Source of the DNA: UBA1926 sp002337215
GTDB taxonomy: Bacteria > Planctomycetota > Phycisphaerae > Phycisphaerales > UBA1924
Assembly: GCA_963973795.1 (NCBI GenBank)
Contig: CAXBAF010000004.1
Location: forward strand, 111,220-175,219
Direction: 5' to 3'
DNA length: 64,000 bases
Below are positions 15,548 to 27,681 of the stretch, in pieces (position 1 is the first letter of the stretch; the number at the start of each line of letters is the position of its first letter). The notes beneath the pieces were generated by a model. That model had not been told where the DNA came from, did not search any database, and was given only the letters and a program-made list of their open reading frames with translations. The translations under genes were made by a program, and so were the position numbers.

Positions 15548-16111
15548 ATGCACACCCGTACAGCAGCTATCGTCGCCGCAGCCGGCGTTCTCTCCGTCGC
15601 ACCCGTCGTCCACGCGGACGTTCTCGTGTCCAACTTGGATTTGTACTCCGGGTTCACGATGGCGTTCAGCGGATTCAATACGATCAACACGGTCTTGACG
15701 GCGAAGTTCACGACCGGCGCTGACCCGGTGGAGGTGTTCAACGCGACTCTCCCCGTGGGCAACGGGAACGGCCAACCGACCTCGTCCTACCGGGCGATCA
15801 TCTACACCAGCGGCGGGTCGACGCCCGACGCCCTCGTGGGCACCTTCGACACGACCGGGGTTCTCGCGCCGGGAACATCCCCGACGAACGTGACTTTCTA
15901 CAACACCGAGTCCTCCTCCTTCGGATGGACGATCGACGACAGCGCGGTCGCGGTGTCGAACGACGCCGCCGGGACATGGTCGGACAGATCGGGCTTCTAC
16001 AACGGGGACATCCCGCAGTTCTCGCTCGGTGGCAACGTCGTCCCGACGCCAGGGGCTCTGGCCCCGCGTGGGATCGGCGGGCTCGTTTCCGCCCGCCCTT
16101 GGCGGAACTGA
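15548..16111 (+). CDS. secreted PEP-CTERM-type protein (choice-of-anchor-like)
   Basis: This 187-residue protein has a signal peptide (MHTRTAAIVAAAGVLSVAPV, cleavage after VHA). The mature part is one beta-sandwich-like domain with KFTTGADPVEVFNATL and STPDALVGTFDTTGVLAPGT. It resembles the choice-of-anchor domains found in front of PEP-CTERM tails. The end, VPTPGALAPRGIGGLVSARP, aligns with the usual VPTPGALALxGxGGL-type tail. The hydrophobic stretch is interrupted by Pro-Arg and the final Arg cluster is weak, so sorting may be impaired. It follows the kinase remnant on the same strand. Confidence 0.78.
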   Translation: MHTRTAAIVAAAGVLSVAPVVHADVLVSNLDLYSGFTMAFSGFNTINTVLTAKFTTGADPVEVFNATLPVGNGNGQPTSSYRAIIYTSGGSTPDALVGTFDTTGVLAPGTSPTNVTFYNTESSSFGWTIDDSAVAVSNDAAGTWSDRSGFYNGDIPQFSLGGNVVPTPGALAPRGIGGLVSARPWRN

Positions 16112-16316
16112 TCGGTCCGGGTATTACGCTCTAATCGCGAAGCCCCTGTCATCGCCGAACTGCGATCGAGATCGAAGAATCAATCTTCCGGATCTGGCAG
16201 CGGAAGCCACGGGTTGCCCGAAGGGGCAGCCAGTGGTTTGTTCTATCGGTCGGCGGATCCGGGTGCGCCGCAGCGGCCCGGATACGCAGCGGCAATCAGT
16301 CAGACCCACGAAGCGT

Positions 16317-16835
16317 TCAGCCCGCTCCGACGCGTTCCAGCGCCGCCTTCAGCCGCTCCACCAATTCCCGGTCATCACCCAACCCGTCGGCGCGTCGCGC
16401 ACTCGGGAAGTCGTACACCGCGAACGGATCACCGAGCCGTTTCTCCGGGTCCTCGTCCGCGAAGCGGGGCACGATGTGCGCGTGCAGCACGGGCACTTGG
16501 TTGCACAGGATCAGGTAGTTCAGACGCTCGCACTCCGTCGCAGCCGTGATGACGTCGCCGAGGAGGCAGACGTCAGTCAGAAACGCGGCCCGCGCCGGGC
16601 CCGGCAGATCGTTCAGGTGTCCCGGCGTTGCCCCGCACTCGCTCCCCGCGAGCAGGTCCTCGGGCAGATCCGGGAGAAGCATGCAGCACCCCGTCACCCC
16701 ATCGGGCTGCTGGTTGGACAGGATCGCCCAGCCGGTTCGTAGCCGTCCCAGGGCCTGCGGGTCGTTGCCGGCCTTGATCCTGGCAATCCGGTTGGAGATC
16801 GGGTCGAGGGTCGGGTTGCTGTCGTTTGCACTCAT
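16317..16835 (-). CDS. HIT-family protein
   Basis: This 172-residue protein has the layout of a histidine-triad hydrolase or transferase acting on nucleoside phosphates. The signature reads VPVLHAHIVPRF: the middle, nucleophilic His (118) and the last His (120) are present, but the first His of HxHxHxx is Val116. The fold signatures upstream (GWAILSNQQPDG, CMLLPDLPEDL) fit. No signal peptide is present. It is transcribed alone, divergent from the gene at 16947. The His-to-Val change is tolerated in some HIT subfamilies. Substrate is unknown. Confidence 0.82.
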   Translation of the reverse strand: MSANDSNPTLDPISNRIARIKAGNDPQALGRLRTGWAILSNQQPDGVTGCCMLLPDLPEDLLAGSECGATPGHLNDLPGPARAAFLTDVCLLGDVITAATECERLNYLILCNQVPVLHAHIVPRFADEDPEKRLGDPFAVYDFPSARRADGLGDDRELVERLKAALERVGAG

Positions 16836-16946
16836 TCCTGCACGCTATCCGTTCGCCGAAGGGGGTGCGCGGGAAGGGTCTGAAAAGTGCGGGTGGATGT
16901 AGCCGAACGCGATAGTTCGGGGAATCGGAATCGCTACGCTGCTTGC

Positions 16947-17840
16947 ATGCCCACCCACCCGACTACGCCGAAGTCATTTCGTCGATCGATCCTCCTGCTC
17001 GGCGGCGTGGCGTCGCTCGTGTTGATTGTCGCGGGTGTCTACGGCTGCCGGACGCTCGCGAGGATCGAGTACGGTGACGAAACCGTCGCAGCGCTCCCGG
17101 TCGACGGGGCGTTGGCCGATTCGGGCGACGCCGGGGACATAGCACAGGAATCGGTGGTGTTCACGGCCCGCGAATCCGGCATCCTCACAGGCCCGCTCGA
17201 TGACTCGGGCTCGATTGCGTCCGCTGTGTTTTGGCCGGCCGGCGATCGCAGTGATCGGTTCCTTGTCAACGACGCGGAGGGAGACGAGCCGGTCACCGTT
17301 GTGCGCACGATCAGGCTTCTTGAGGACGGGACCGTCGAGGTCGTGCGAACGCCCGAGGGGGACGACGCGGCGCCCGACTTCGCGTCGCGGACGGTCCTCG
17401 CGCGCGGAGACGGGGGCGATGTCGTCGTCCGTTTCAACGCGGCGAGCAAGATCGAGAGCACCTTTGATCCTGCGTCGCTCTTCCTCCCCGCGTCGCTGAA
17501 GGCCGGCGAATCGGTCGAACGCCCGTTCACGGTGGACGCGGTCGGTCCGCGCTTCGGAACGGGGAAGGGCGAGGGCTCGATCACGGTGACCGGGCTGGGG
17601 ATGCAGGCCGTGCGCACGCCGGCGGGCGACTTCGAGGCGTTCGTGTTCGCGAGCGAGAGCTCGTTCCAGATCGGCCCGGCGACAATCACACGGACGCGTC
17701 GGGCGTGGGTGGCGCTCTCAACCGAACCCGGCTCGACGGCCGACCATCCCGGGATTGTCGCCGAGGAGAGCGGGCAGACTGTGAAGGTCTTCGGGATCTC
17801 GTTTTCGAGCAAGGCGTGGGTGAGTGTGCTGGTGGATTAG
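16947..17840 (+). CDS. hypothetical membrane-anchored protein
   Basis: This 297-residue protein starts at ATG 16947. One N-terminal hydrophobic helix (SILLLGGVASLVLIVAGVYG) is followed by Cys, so it is a signal anchor or an atypical lipoprotein signal. The remainder is a beta-rich extracytoplasmic domain with no recognised motif. It ends with FGISFSSKAWVSVLVD. The gene is convergent with the orphan gene at 17851. Composition matches the surrounding chromosome. Function is unknown. Confidence 0.8.
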   Translation: MPTHPTTPKSFRRSILLLGGVASLVLIVAGVYGCRTLARIEYGDETVAALPVDGALADSGDAGDIAQESVVFTARESGILTGPLDDSGSIASAVFWPAGDRSDRFLVNDAEGDEPVTVVRTIRLLEDGTVEVVRTPEGDDAAPDFASRTVLARGDGGDVVVRFNAASKIESTFDPASLFLPASLKAGESVERPFTVDAVGPRFGTGKGEGSITVTGLGMQAVRTPAGDFEAFVFASESSFQIGPATITRTRRAWVALSTEPGSTADHPGIVAEESGQTVKVFGISFSSKAWVSVLVD

Positions 17841-17850
17841 GCGGCAACGA

Positions 17851-18321
17851 TCAGTCTCGAACCTGCCGCTTCGATGCCGGGAGCTGGAGGATCTCTTTCG
17901 CATGATCCGTCAGTTCTGTGCGGACCGGAGCGGGCCAGATCCATTCGCGCCAAGTCTTCTTCTCTAAATAGTCGTACAGGGGGGCGCCAGACGACGACGT
18001 CGGGTACAGGATTCGGCTGGCGAACGTGGTCGACGCGGCAAGCTCCGGTACGAGTTCGACGCCGAGCCCGCTTGCGAGTTCTGCGAGCACCGCCATCATT
18101 CCGTCTGCCGAAATTGAAGCGGCGTGGAAAACAGGCGTCGACGCAGCGAACACGATACGCCAGTCTTCGCCATAAGGTCCGCTCTCGTCGGTTTCCTCGG
18201 CGATGAGAAGAATGTCTTCGACAGAGAGTTGCCAGACGCCGCACGAATCCGATATGTGGCGAATGACACCGCCTTCGAGCGAGATCCAGCCCTCAAGATC
18301 GCCAGTTTGCTTTCGCACCAC
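17851..18321 (-). CDS. hypothetical protein downstream of uvrA
   Basis: This is an unrecognised soluble protein of about 156 residues if GTG 18321 is the start. The frame is open further upstream into uvrA but offers no ATG there, so the start is uncertain; GTG 18318 is equally possible. Features seen: LEGGVIRHISDSCGVWQLSVEDILLIAEE near the N-terminus and a basic C-terminal end. Its composition is less GC-rich than uvrA. It begins within about 25 bases of the uvrA stop on the same strand and may be the last gene of that unit. No ribosome-binding site is convincing. Confidence 0.6.
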   Translation of the reverse strand: MVRKQTGDLEGWISLEGGVIRHISDSCGVWQLSVEDILLIAEETDESGPYGEDWRIVFAASTPVFHAASISADGMMAVLAELASGLGVELVPELAASTTFASRILYPTSSSGAPLYDYLEKKTWREWIWPAPVRTELTDHAKEILQLPASKRQVRD

Positions 18322-18344
18322 GCGATGATATGAGCGTTGGTCGA

Positions 18345-21443
<3,099 letters not shown>

Positions 21444-21582
21444 CTCGGTCTCTGCTCCGTGTTCCGGGGGCGGATCGTACTCGCGGCGGGTCGGCCGAAC
21501 GAACGCTCGGCCAGGGGGATCGCGTGGATGGCGTTCGCTGATCATCGCGAGAGGATGCGGGAAGGCCTCGCCGTAGCGTCGA

Positions 21583-21828
21583 TCAGGGGCCGTCGGAGTT
21601 GATTTCGTGTCCCGATTCCCCGCCGTCCGCCCCGTCCCGGGCCTCGACCTCGGCACGCCGCTGCTCGGCGTCGCGCTCGGCGGTGGCCTGCTGGGCCGCC
21701 CGCTGCCGGCTGCTCACCAGGAACCCGAGCGCGATGAGCCCGATCGCGGTGCCGGTGAGGAAATAGCCAAGACGCTGGCTGAACGATGAGCCGGAGGTGT
21801 TGCGGAGGTGGGGGGGCGTTGTCGCCAT
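21583..21828 (-). CDS. small single-pass membrane protein between uvrB and uvrA
   Basis: This 81-residue protein starts at ATG 21828 with AGGG about nine bases upstream. One transmembrane helix (LGYFLTGTAIGLIALGFLV) is followed by a highly charged, helical Arg/Glu/Ala tail (RQRAAQQATAERDAEQRRAE). It could be a small membrane scaffold. It starts 28 bases after uvrB and ends 139 bases before uvrA, same strand. A repair role is only suggested by position. No family is recognised. Confidence 0.75.
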   Translation of the reverse strand: MATTPPHLRNTSGSSFSQRLGYFLTGTAIGLIALGFLVSSRQRAAQQATAERDAEQRRAEVEARDGADGGESGHEINSDGP

Positions 21829-21856
21829 GGGGGACCCTAGGCAGGGGTCGAGGGGT

Positions 21857-24124
21857 TCAACTCCCCGCTTTCCCCGTCTTCGACTTCTTCCGCCCCTTCT
21901 TCTTCCCCTTGGATCCTGTGCTCTTCCCCCCGATCGCCTTCTCCACCTCGCTCCGCTTGACCATGACAGGCTGCTCGGACGCATCTTGGACGCCCTCGGC
22001 GTCCATCAACGCCACCTCCGCGTCGATGATCTCACGCACCCGCAGCATCTGGTCCCGCAGTTTCGCAGCTTTCTCGAACTGGAACGACTCGGCAGCCTCC
22101 AGCATGTCGGCCTCGAGCTCACCCGCGAGCACCCGGGCGTCCACGGGCTTCTCGTTGGTCTCGGCCGACTCGCGCGCCTGCCGGCGGGCCTTGAGTTCCG
22201 ACTCGATCCCCCGGCGGATGCCCTTGACGATCGTCTTGGGGACGATGCCGTGCTGCTCGTTGTATTCGATCTGCTTGGTGCGCCGCCGCTCGGTTTCCTC
22301 GATCGCGATCGACATCGAGGGCGTCATCGCGTCGGCGTAGAGGATCACCTTCGCCCGCTCGTTCCGGGCCGCCCGTCCCATCGTCTGGATCAGGCTGGTC
22401 GCGTTACGCAGGAAGCCCTCCTTGTCGGCGTCGAGCACGCAGACCATGCTGACCTCGGGCATGTCGAGGCCCTCGCGCAGCAGGTTCACGCCCACCAGCA
22501 CGTCGAACTCGCCCGCTCGCAGGTCGGTGATGATCTCGACGCGTTCGAGTGTCTCGATCTCGCTGTGCAGGTAGCGGACGCGGATGCCCTGGTCGTTGAG
22601 GTACTTGGTCAGGTCCTCGCAGAGACGTTTGGTGAGCGCGGTGACGAGGACGCGGTCGCCCATCTCGATCCGCGTCCTGCACTGCTCGAGCAGGTCGGGC
22701 ACCTGCCCCCTGGCGGGGCGGATCTCGATCACAGGATCGAGCAGGCCCGTCGGGCGGATGACCTGTTCGACGATGTCGCCGCCTGTCTTCTCGAGTTCGT
22801 ACGCGCTGGGCGTCGCGGAGACGTAGACGACGTTGGGCACCATCGCCTCGAACTCGTCGAAGGTGAGCGGGCGGTTGTCGAGCGCGCTGGGGAGGCGGAA
22901 GCCGTGGTCGACGAGCACGGTCTTGCGTGCCTTGTCACCGTTGAACATCGCGCGGACCTGGGGGAGCGTGACATGGCTCTCGTCGATGATCAGCAGCCAA
23001 TCGCCCGCGTTCTCGCGGGTGATGCCATAGCGTCGCTCGTCCTCTTCGACGTCCCGCCCGATTCCCTCGCTCACCGACCGGAGGGCGTTCTCCCTCGCGG
23101 TGGTGTCGGCGGACGCCGGCGCATAGTCGAAATAGTCCAAGAGCGTGAAGGGCCGTTCGCCCGGCGCGCGACCGTCCATGTACCGGCTGTAGTTCTCGAT
23201 CCCGTTGCAGAACCCGACCTCCTCGATCATCTCGAGGTCGTACTTCGTGCGCGCCAGCAGCCGCTGCGCCTCGAGCAGTTTGCCGTCCGCACGGAACTTC
23301 ATCACCTGCTTATCCATCTCCTCGCGAATGCCCTTTACGGCCGTCTGCAGCTGCTCCTCGGGCATCACGTAGTGCACAGCCGGGAACAGGAAGAATTGCT
23401 TCTCTTCCGCGAGCAACTCACCGCTCGTCGGGTTCACAAGGTCCACCCGGTCGATCTCATCGCCGAATAATTCGATGCGGACCGAGAATTTCTCGTAGGC
23501 GGGCCAGACCTCGATCGCGTCCCCCCGCGCTCGGTACTGCCCCCGCTTGAACTCGATGTCGCTCCGCTGGTACTGCATCGCGTTGAGCGCGAGGAAGAAG
23601 TCCCGCCTCTGGATCGGGCTCCCCTTCGTGATCGTCAGCACTTTCTCCGAGTACGCGCTGGGCGACCCGAGCCCGAAGATGCACGAGACGCTCGCCACGA
23701 CGATCGTGTCCCGCCGGCTCAGAAGATTGCTTGTGCTCGCGAGACGGAGCTGGTCGAGATCATCGTTCCGGCTCGCGTCCTTCTCGATGAAAATGTCCCG
23801 GGCCGGGATGTACGCTTCGGGCTGGTAGTAGTCGTAGTAGGACACGAAGTAGTTGACGGAGTTGTTCGGGAAGAACTCGCGGAGTTCCTCGTAGAGCTGG
23901 GCCGCGAGCGTTTTGTTGTGGCTGATGATCAGCGTCGGCTTCTGGAGGCGCTCGATCGTGTGCGCCATGGTGAAGGTTTTGCCGGTGCCGGTCGCCCCGA
24001 GCAGGCAGGCGTGGCGCTGCCCGCCCCGGATTCGGTCAATCAACCCCTCGATCGCCGCGGGCTGATCGCCCTTGGGCTCGAACCCGCTGACGACTTTGAA
24101 CCGGTGCTCCGTTTCGGCATGCAT
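21857..24124 (-). CDS. uvrB: excinuclease ABC subunit B
   Basis: This 755-residue helicase-like protein is loaded by UvrA and recruits UvrC. Walker A is GATGTGKT (43-50). The beta-hairpin region YYDYYQPEAYIP, the DESHVTLPQ motif II, the ATPSAYE motif and QTMGRAARN motif VI are all present. The C-terminal UVR motif (SFQFEKAAKLRDQML) is also present. After it comes a Lys-rich tail (KGKKKGRKKSKTGK) that the family does not need. ATG 24124 is the family-conserved start (MHAETEHRFKVVSGF). The open frame continues to 25027 only by chance. Confidence 0.96.
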   Translation of the reverse strand: MHAETEHRFKVVSGFEPKGDQPAAIEGLIDRIRGGQRHACLLGATGTGKTFTMAHTIERLQKPTLIISHNKTLAAQLYEELREFFPNNSVNYFVSYYDYYQPEAYIPARDIFIEKDASRNDDLDQLRLASTSNLLSRRDTIVVASVSCIFGLGSPSAYSEKVLTITKGSPIQRRDFFLALNAMQYQRSDIEFKRGQYRARGDAIEVWPAYEKFSVRIELFGDEIDRVDLVNPTSGELLAEEKQFFLFPAVHYVMPEEQLQTAVKGIREEMDKQVMKFRADGKLLEAQRLLARTKYDLEMIEEVGFCNGIENYSRYMDGRAPGERPFTLLDYFDYAPASADTTARENALRSVSEGIGRDVEEDERRYGITRENAGDWLLIIDESHVTLPQVRAMFNGDKARKTVLVDHGFRLPSALDNRPLTFDEFEAMVPNVVYVSATPSAYELEKTGGDIVEQVIRPTGLLDPVIEIRPARGQVPDLLEQCRTRIEMGDRVLVTALTKRLCEDLTKYLNDQGIRVRYLHSEIETLERVEIITDLRAGEFDVLVGVNLLREGLDMPEVSMVCVLDADKEGFLRNATSLIQTMGRAARNERAKVILYADAMTPSMSIAIEETERRRTKQIEYNEQHGIVPKTIVKGIRRGIESELKARRQARESAETNEKPVDARVLAGELEADMLEAAESFQFEKAAKLRDQMLRVREIIDAEVALMDAEGVQDASEQPVMVKRSEVEKAIGGKSTGSKGKKKGRKKSKTGKAGS

Positions 24125-24523
24125 CGCGGATGGTAGATGACCCCCAGAGTCGGAATTGTCCGCGGCCGATATCCGTGATCGGTGAGCGGCGCGGCCCTTT
24201 CGCTCCTGTACTTCAACGATGCGATACAGAAAAAATTCCAGAACCGATGCGACCCGACACCCGGAATTACGTATTGAAATCCGTGGGGGCCAAACGGCCC
24301 TCCTGAGACCCCTTGGGAGGCGGCGGGCTGCCTCCGGGACGGCGAGATCCCCCCTCCACGCCGTTCTGGGACGCGTACGACGCGATATCGCGTCCGCGGG
24401 CCCGCCGTTTCTTATTGTTGCGATCGGCGTTGGGGCCGATCGTCTGTGACCGAGCCGTGCGCGCGCGGCGGAACCGAACGCTGGGGAGGAATCGATCGGC
24501 AGCCGATGCCACCGGAGGATGAG
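24125..24523. other. intergenic region upstream of uvrB, no gene seen
   Basis: About 400 bases separate the divergent uvrB and the small gene at 24524. They must hold promoters for both. A GGAGGC...GCCTCC stem (about 24316-24335) is present but has no U-tract. An AT-richer patch at 24225-24280 is the likeliest uvrB promoter zone. No LexA-type box was recognised. Confidence 0.4.
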
Positions 24524-24790
24524 ATGGTCGCAGGACTGACCCAACGAGAAGTGCTCTCCAGTTCGCTCTTTGCCCTCGCGAACAAGGACCCCCGTCGGTT
24601 CGAGGACATCCTCTGGCTCGCGTACGGCGATGACTGGACCGTCGTCCGCCGGAACCTCGCGGGCCGGGGCATCATTGAGTACGTCCAGAGCGACGACACC
24701 CACCGGATCACCGATCAGGGGCGTGCGGTACTCGGTGCCCTTCGTCGTGCCGGGCACGGCGTGGAACGAGCCGAGAGCGCCGGGCGATGA
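24524..24790 (+). CDS. small putative winged-helix protein
   Basis: This is an 88-residue protein. The start ATG 24524 is set by a strong GGAGG five bases upstream. The sequence has helix-helix-strand logic: LTQREVLSSSLFALANKD, WTVVRRNLAGRGIIEYV, then THRITDQGRAVLGAL. The last piece looks like the strand-and-wing end of a small winged-helix regulator. No effector domain is present. It lies alone between divergent uvrB and the convergent ABC permease. It may be a local transcription regulator, but the target is unknown and the fold call is weak. Confidence 0.6.
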   Translation: MVAGLTQREVLSSSLFALANKDPRRFEDILWLAYGDDWTVVRRNLAGRGIIEYVQSDDTHRITDQGRAVLGALRRAGHGVERAESAGR

Positions 24791-24843
24791 CGACCGCCCG
24801 CCTCCCATGCGCCGCCTTCCGAGCACCTGATCTGGAGCCGTGT

Positions 24844-27681
24844 CTAACCCTTGGTTGACGCGAGCAGTTCCCGGGTCCGCTGGCGGTTCAGGCGGACCAC
24901 CGCGGGCACGGCCGCCCCGATCGTGAAGAAGAACACCGCGCACCACCCGGCGAGTGTGGGCAACAGCGGCAGGTGCATCTCCATGATGAGCCCGATGAGG
25001 AGCTCGTAGATCCGCACGCCCGCCCACGCGCCCTGGATCCCCATCAGCGTTCCGACGATTGACGCCGTCAGCCCGATCACGACGGCCTCCGCCAGCACCA
25101 GCCTTGTCAGAAGCCCGCGCTGGGCGCCGACGGCCCGGAGCACGCCGAACTCGAATCGGCGCGTCTCGATGCTCGCGACGATGAGGTTCGCGACGCCGAA
25201 GCAGGCGACGAGCATCGACGCAACGGCGACCGAGGAGAAGACGACCAGTGAGCCCCGGATAAACACCTCGATCTCGCTCTTGATCCGCGAGCCGCTCCCC
25301 GCGTCGAGCATCCCGTAGCCGAACAACGCCTTCCGGATCTCGCGCATCGCCTGGGCATCATCGGTCCCGTCCTCGAAATCGATCTGGATGAGCTGGATGT
25401 TGTCGTTGCCGAACTTGTCGATCATGTCGCGCCGGCTGCCGAAGACGGCATGGATCGATTGATCGATGTACTCCTCGCCGATATTGAAGAACTTGCTGGC
25501 GAGCTCGAGGCCCGGGCTCGTGACGACGCCCACGATCTCGAACTCGAAATCCTCATCGCCCGAGGTGCACGCGAAGGTATCCCCCAGCCCCAACCCCTGG
25601 GCGACCTGGAACTCACGCCCGACGATGACCGCCCCGCCCGATTCGAGCCGATCGAGCGCCGTCGCCTCGTCGCCCTCGATGAACTCGAGGTGCGTCATCC
25701 CGAAGAACTCGCGCGGCTCGAACGCGATGTACGACGTCGTGTAGGTCGTCAGCCCGCTCACGCCGAACGCGTCGGTCTGCACCGGATGGATCGTGATCGC
25801 GCAGGTGCTCTTCACGAACGGCAACGCGTCGAGCTCGCCCTTCGCTTCTTCTGCCAGTCGGAACCCGTTCACGAACGCGTCGGGGAATTCGATCTTCGCG
25901 AGCCAGTCCCGTAGCACGCTCCCCCCGTTGATCCAGATCGAGATCATCAGCGCCAGGCCCGCCATCATCGCCCCGGCCGTGAAGCCGTGCCTGTAGGGCG
26001 TCGCGGCGACCGTCCGCCCCAGCAGTCTCGGCGGCAAACCCAGGGCCTTGCTCAGAGGTTCGGCGATCACCCTGACCACGAGCACCGTCGCCGGGACGCA
26101 CAGAAGGAAATAGCCCACGAACATCGCGGGCAGCCCGAGGGTCGTGTACGCCCAGAACAGCGTGGTCCCGTCCCGCGGCACGCTGATCGTGATTGCCTGG
26201 ATCGCGAGGCACCCGATCGCGATGAGCAACACGCCCCCGATTGCGCGGGATTTCACGCCCTCGGCCCGGTTCGAGAGCGCCCGGAGCGGGCTCATCCGTG
26301 AGACTCGCCACGCGGGATAGACCGACCCAAGTAGTCCCGAGACAATCGACCCGACCGCAGCGAGCACGAGCATCCCCACCGGGATCTTCAATCCCGTCGG
26401 GAGCTGGTCGGAGAAGACCGTCACCATGACGAAGGCGAACAGCACGCCCAGCGGTACGCCCAGCACCGCGCCGGTACCCCCGACGAAGAGCCCCGTCAGC
26501 AGTTGGCTCTGCGCGAGTTGCGTCTTGGTTCCGCCGATACACCGGATGATCGCGAGCCCACGCTGCTGCTCGGCGATCCCCGTCGTCAGCCCGGTCATGA
26601 TGATGAACGCCGCCGACATCGTCGCGAGTACCGAAGCGAGAATGAACCCGATATTGCTCGACGCGAGGTTCTTTTCCAACCCGCTGGTGACCTTTTCGGT
26701 GGTGGTGAGCGAGAGCGTCTCATCCAGATCGCCCCGCCGGCGTTCCGCGACCGCTTCGGGGTCGTACTCGCCGTCTTTGAGATGCACCTCGACCTCATCG
26801 ACAACCCCCGCCCGGCCCGTCACCGTGTACAGCGTGTCGAGGCTCATGTAGACCTGCGGCGCGCCGCCGAGCGGTGGGGGTTGGGTGATCCCCACGATTT
26901 CCAGCGTCACGCTCGAACGGAAGAGCTTCATGAAGTCGGTCAGCCCCTCCCGGCTGATCCCGAACCGGTTCTCGAGCTGCTCGAAACTCACCGGAGATCG
27001 GAACAACCTCAGCACCGAGACCCGCGATCCCACACGCAGCCCGACATCGCGGTTGAGCGCGAGCGCCTCGGCTTCGCTGGCTCGTTCCGGGAGATCGGGT
27101 TCGGGACTGGAGAGGTAGTCCGTGTCCACGCCGAGCGAATTCATCGCCTCTTCGGTCTCGTTCGCGTTCGCGTACACCCAGCTCAGCCGCTCGGCGAGCT
27201 GAGCGTCGACGGCGATCTCCCCGCGTGCCGCGGGGAGCCGACCGCTGATCATGATCGGAGGTCGGATCTCGAATTCTGTCTCCAGATCGACGCCGTTCGC
27301 CATCGCATCCGTTGTGAGCGTGCGATCCTTCCTGACCCAGATGCCGGTCCCGTCGTCCGCGGGCTCAAGCATCGTCAGCGGCACACGCACGCTGATCGCG
27401 TCCCGCGCCCTGGGCACGGCGAAGTCTGTTTCGGGCCACGACTCGGCGATCTCCATCACGCCGATCGGGAACACACCCCCGGCGTTCGCCGGACGGATCC
27501 GCAGTTCGGCCGACCCGATCTGGCCTTCGAGCTGCTGGCGGATCGCCCCGTTCGCGGATTCGAGCGCGCACGCGACCGCTGCGATCAGCGCCGCCGAGAG
27601 GGTCACCGCCGCGACGAGCAGGACCGTCCGGCTACGCCGCGCCGACAAATTGCTGGTAGCGAGCCGCCACGCCGCCTGCAT
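24844..27681 (-). CDS. ABC transporter permease, FtsX/MacB type
   Basis: This 945-residue protein has an N-terminal helix (VLLVAAVTLSAALIAAVA), a large periplasmic domain, and a block of helices with FtsX-domain sequence starting near SNIGFILASVLATMSAAFI. A second periplasmic domain and a final FtsX block (VVFSSVAVASMLVACFGVAN) follow. This double arrangement fits the lipoprotein/macrolide exporter (MacB/LolCE-like) superfamily with duplicated FtsX domains. Its partner ATPase gene is directly upstream and overlaps its start by 50 bases. The exported substrate cannot be inferred. Confidence 0.9.
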   Translation of the reverse strand: MQAAWRLATSNLSARRSRTVLLVAAVTLSAALIAAVACALESANGAIRQQLEGQIGSAELRIRPANAGGVFPIGVMEIAESWPETDFAVPRARDAISVRVPLTMLEPADDGTGIWVRKDRTLTTDAMANGVDLETEFEIRPPIMISGRLPAARGEIAVDAQLAERLSWVYANANETEEAMNSLGVDTDYLSSPEPDLPERASEAEALALNRDVGLRVGSRVSVLRLFRSPVSFEQLENRFGISREGLTDFMKLFRSSVTLEIVGITQPPPLGGAPQVYMSLDTLYTVTGRAGVVDEVEVHLKDGEYDPEAVAERRRGDLDETLSLTTTEKVTSGLEKNLASSNIGFILASVLATMSAAFIIMTGLTTGIAEQQRGLAIIRCIGGTKTQLAQSQLLTGLFVGGTGAVLGVPLGVLFAFVMVTVFSDQLPTGLKIPVGMLVLAAVGSIVSGLLGSVYPAWRVSRMSPLRALSNRAEGVKSRAIGGVLLIAIGCLAIQAITISVPRDGTTLFWAYTTLGLPAMFVGYFLLCVPATVLVVRVIAEPLSKALGLPPRLLGRTVAATPYRHGFTAGAMMAGLALMISIWINGGSVLRDWLAKIEFPDAFVNGFRLAEEAKGELDALPFVKSTCAITIHPVQTDAFGVSGLTTYTTSYIAFEPREFFGMTHLEFIEGDEATALDRLESGGAVIVGREFQVAQGLGLGDTFACTSGDEDFEFEIVGVVTSPGLELASKFFNIGEEYIDQSIHAVFGSRRDMIDKFGNDNIQLIQIDFEDGTDDAQAMREIRKALFGYGMLDAGSGSRIKSEIEVFIRGSLVVFSSVAVASMLVACFGVANLIVASIETRRFEFGVLRAVGAQRGLLTRLVLAEAVVIGLTASIVGTLMGIQGAWAGVRIYELLIGLIMEMHLPLLPTLAGWCAVFFFTIGAAVPAVVRLNRQRTRELLASTKG

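Noticed and set aside
21797..23470. 557-codon plus-strand frame opposite uvrB
   Set aside because: Entirely antisense to uvrB, with no family motif; a GC-driven shadow.
24315..24336. GGAGGC...GCCTCC hairpin considered as a terminator
   Set aside because: Six-base stem with no U-tract on either strand, and no gene ends next to it.
27632..27681. 50-base overlap between ABC ATPase and permease considered as a frameshift or fusion error
   Set aside because: Both proteins are complete with normal family ends and starts, so it is an ordinary, if long, gene overlap.
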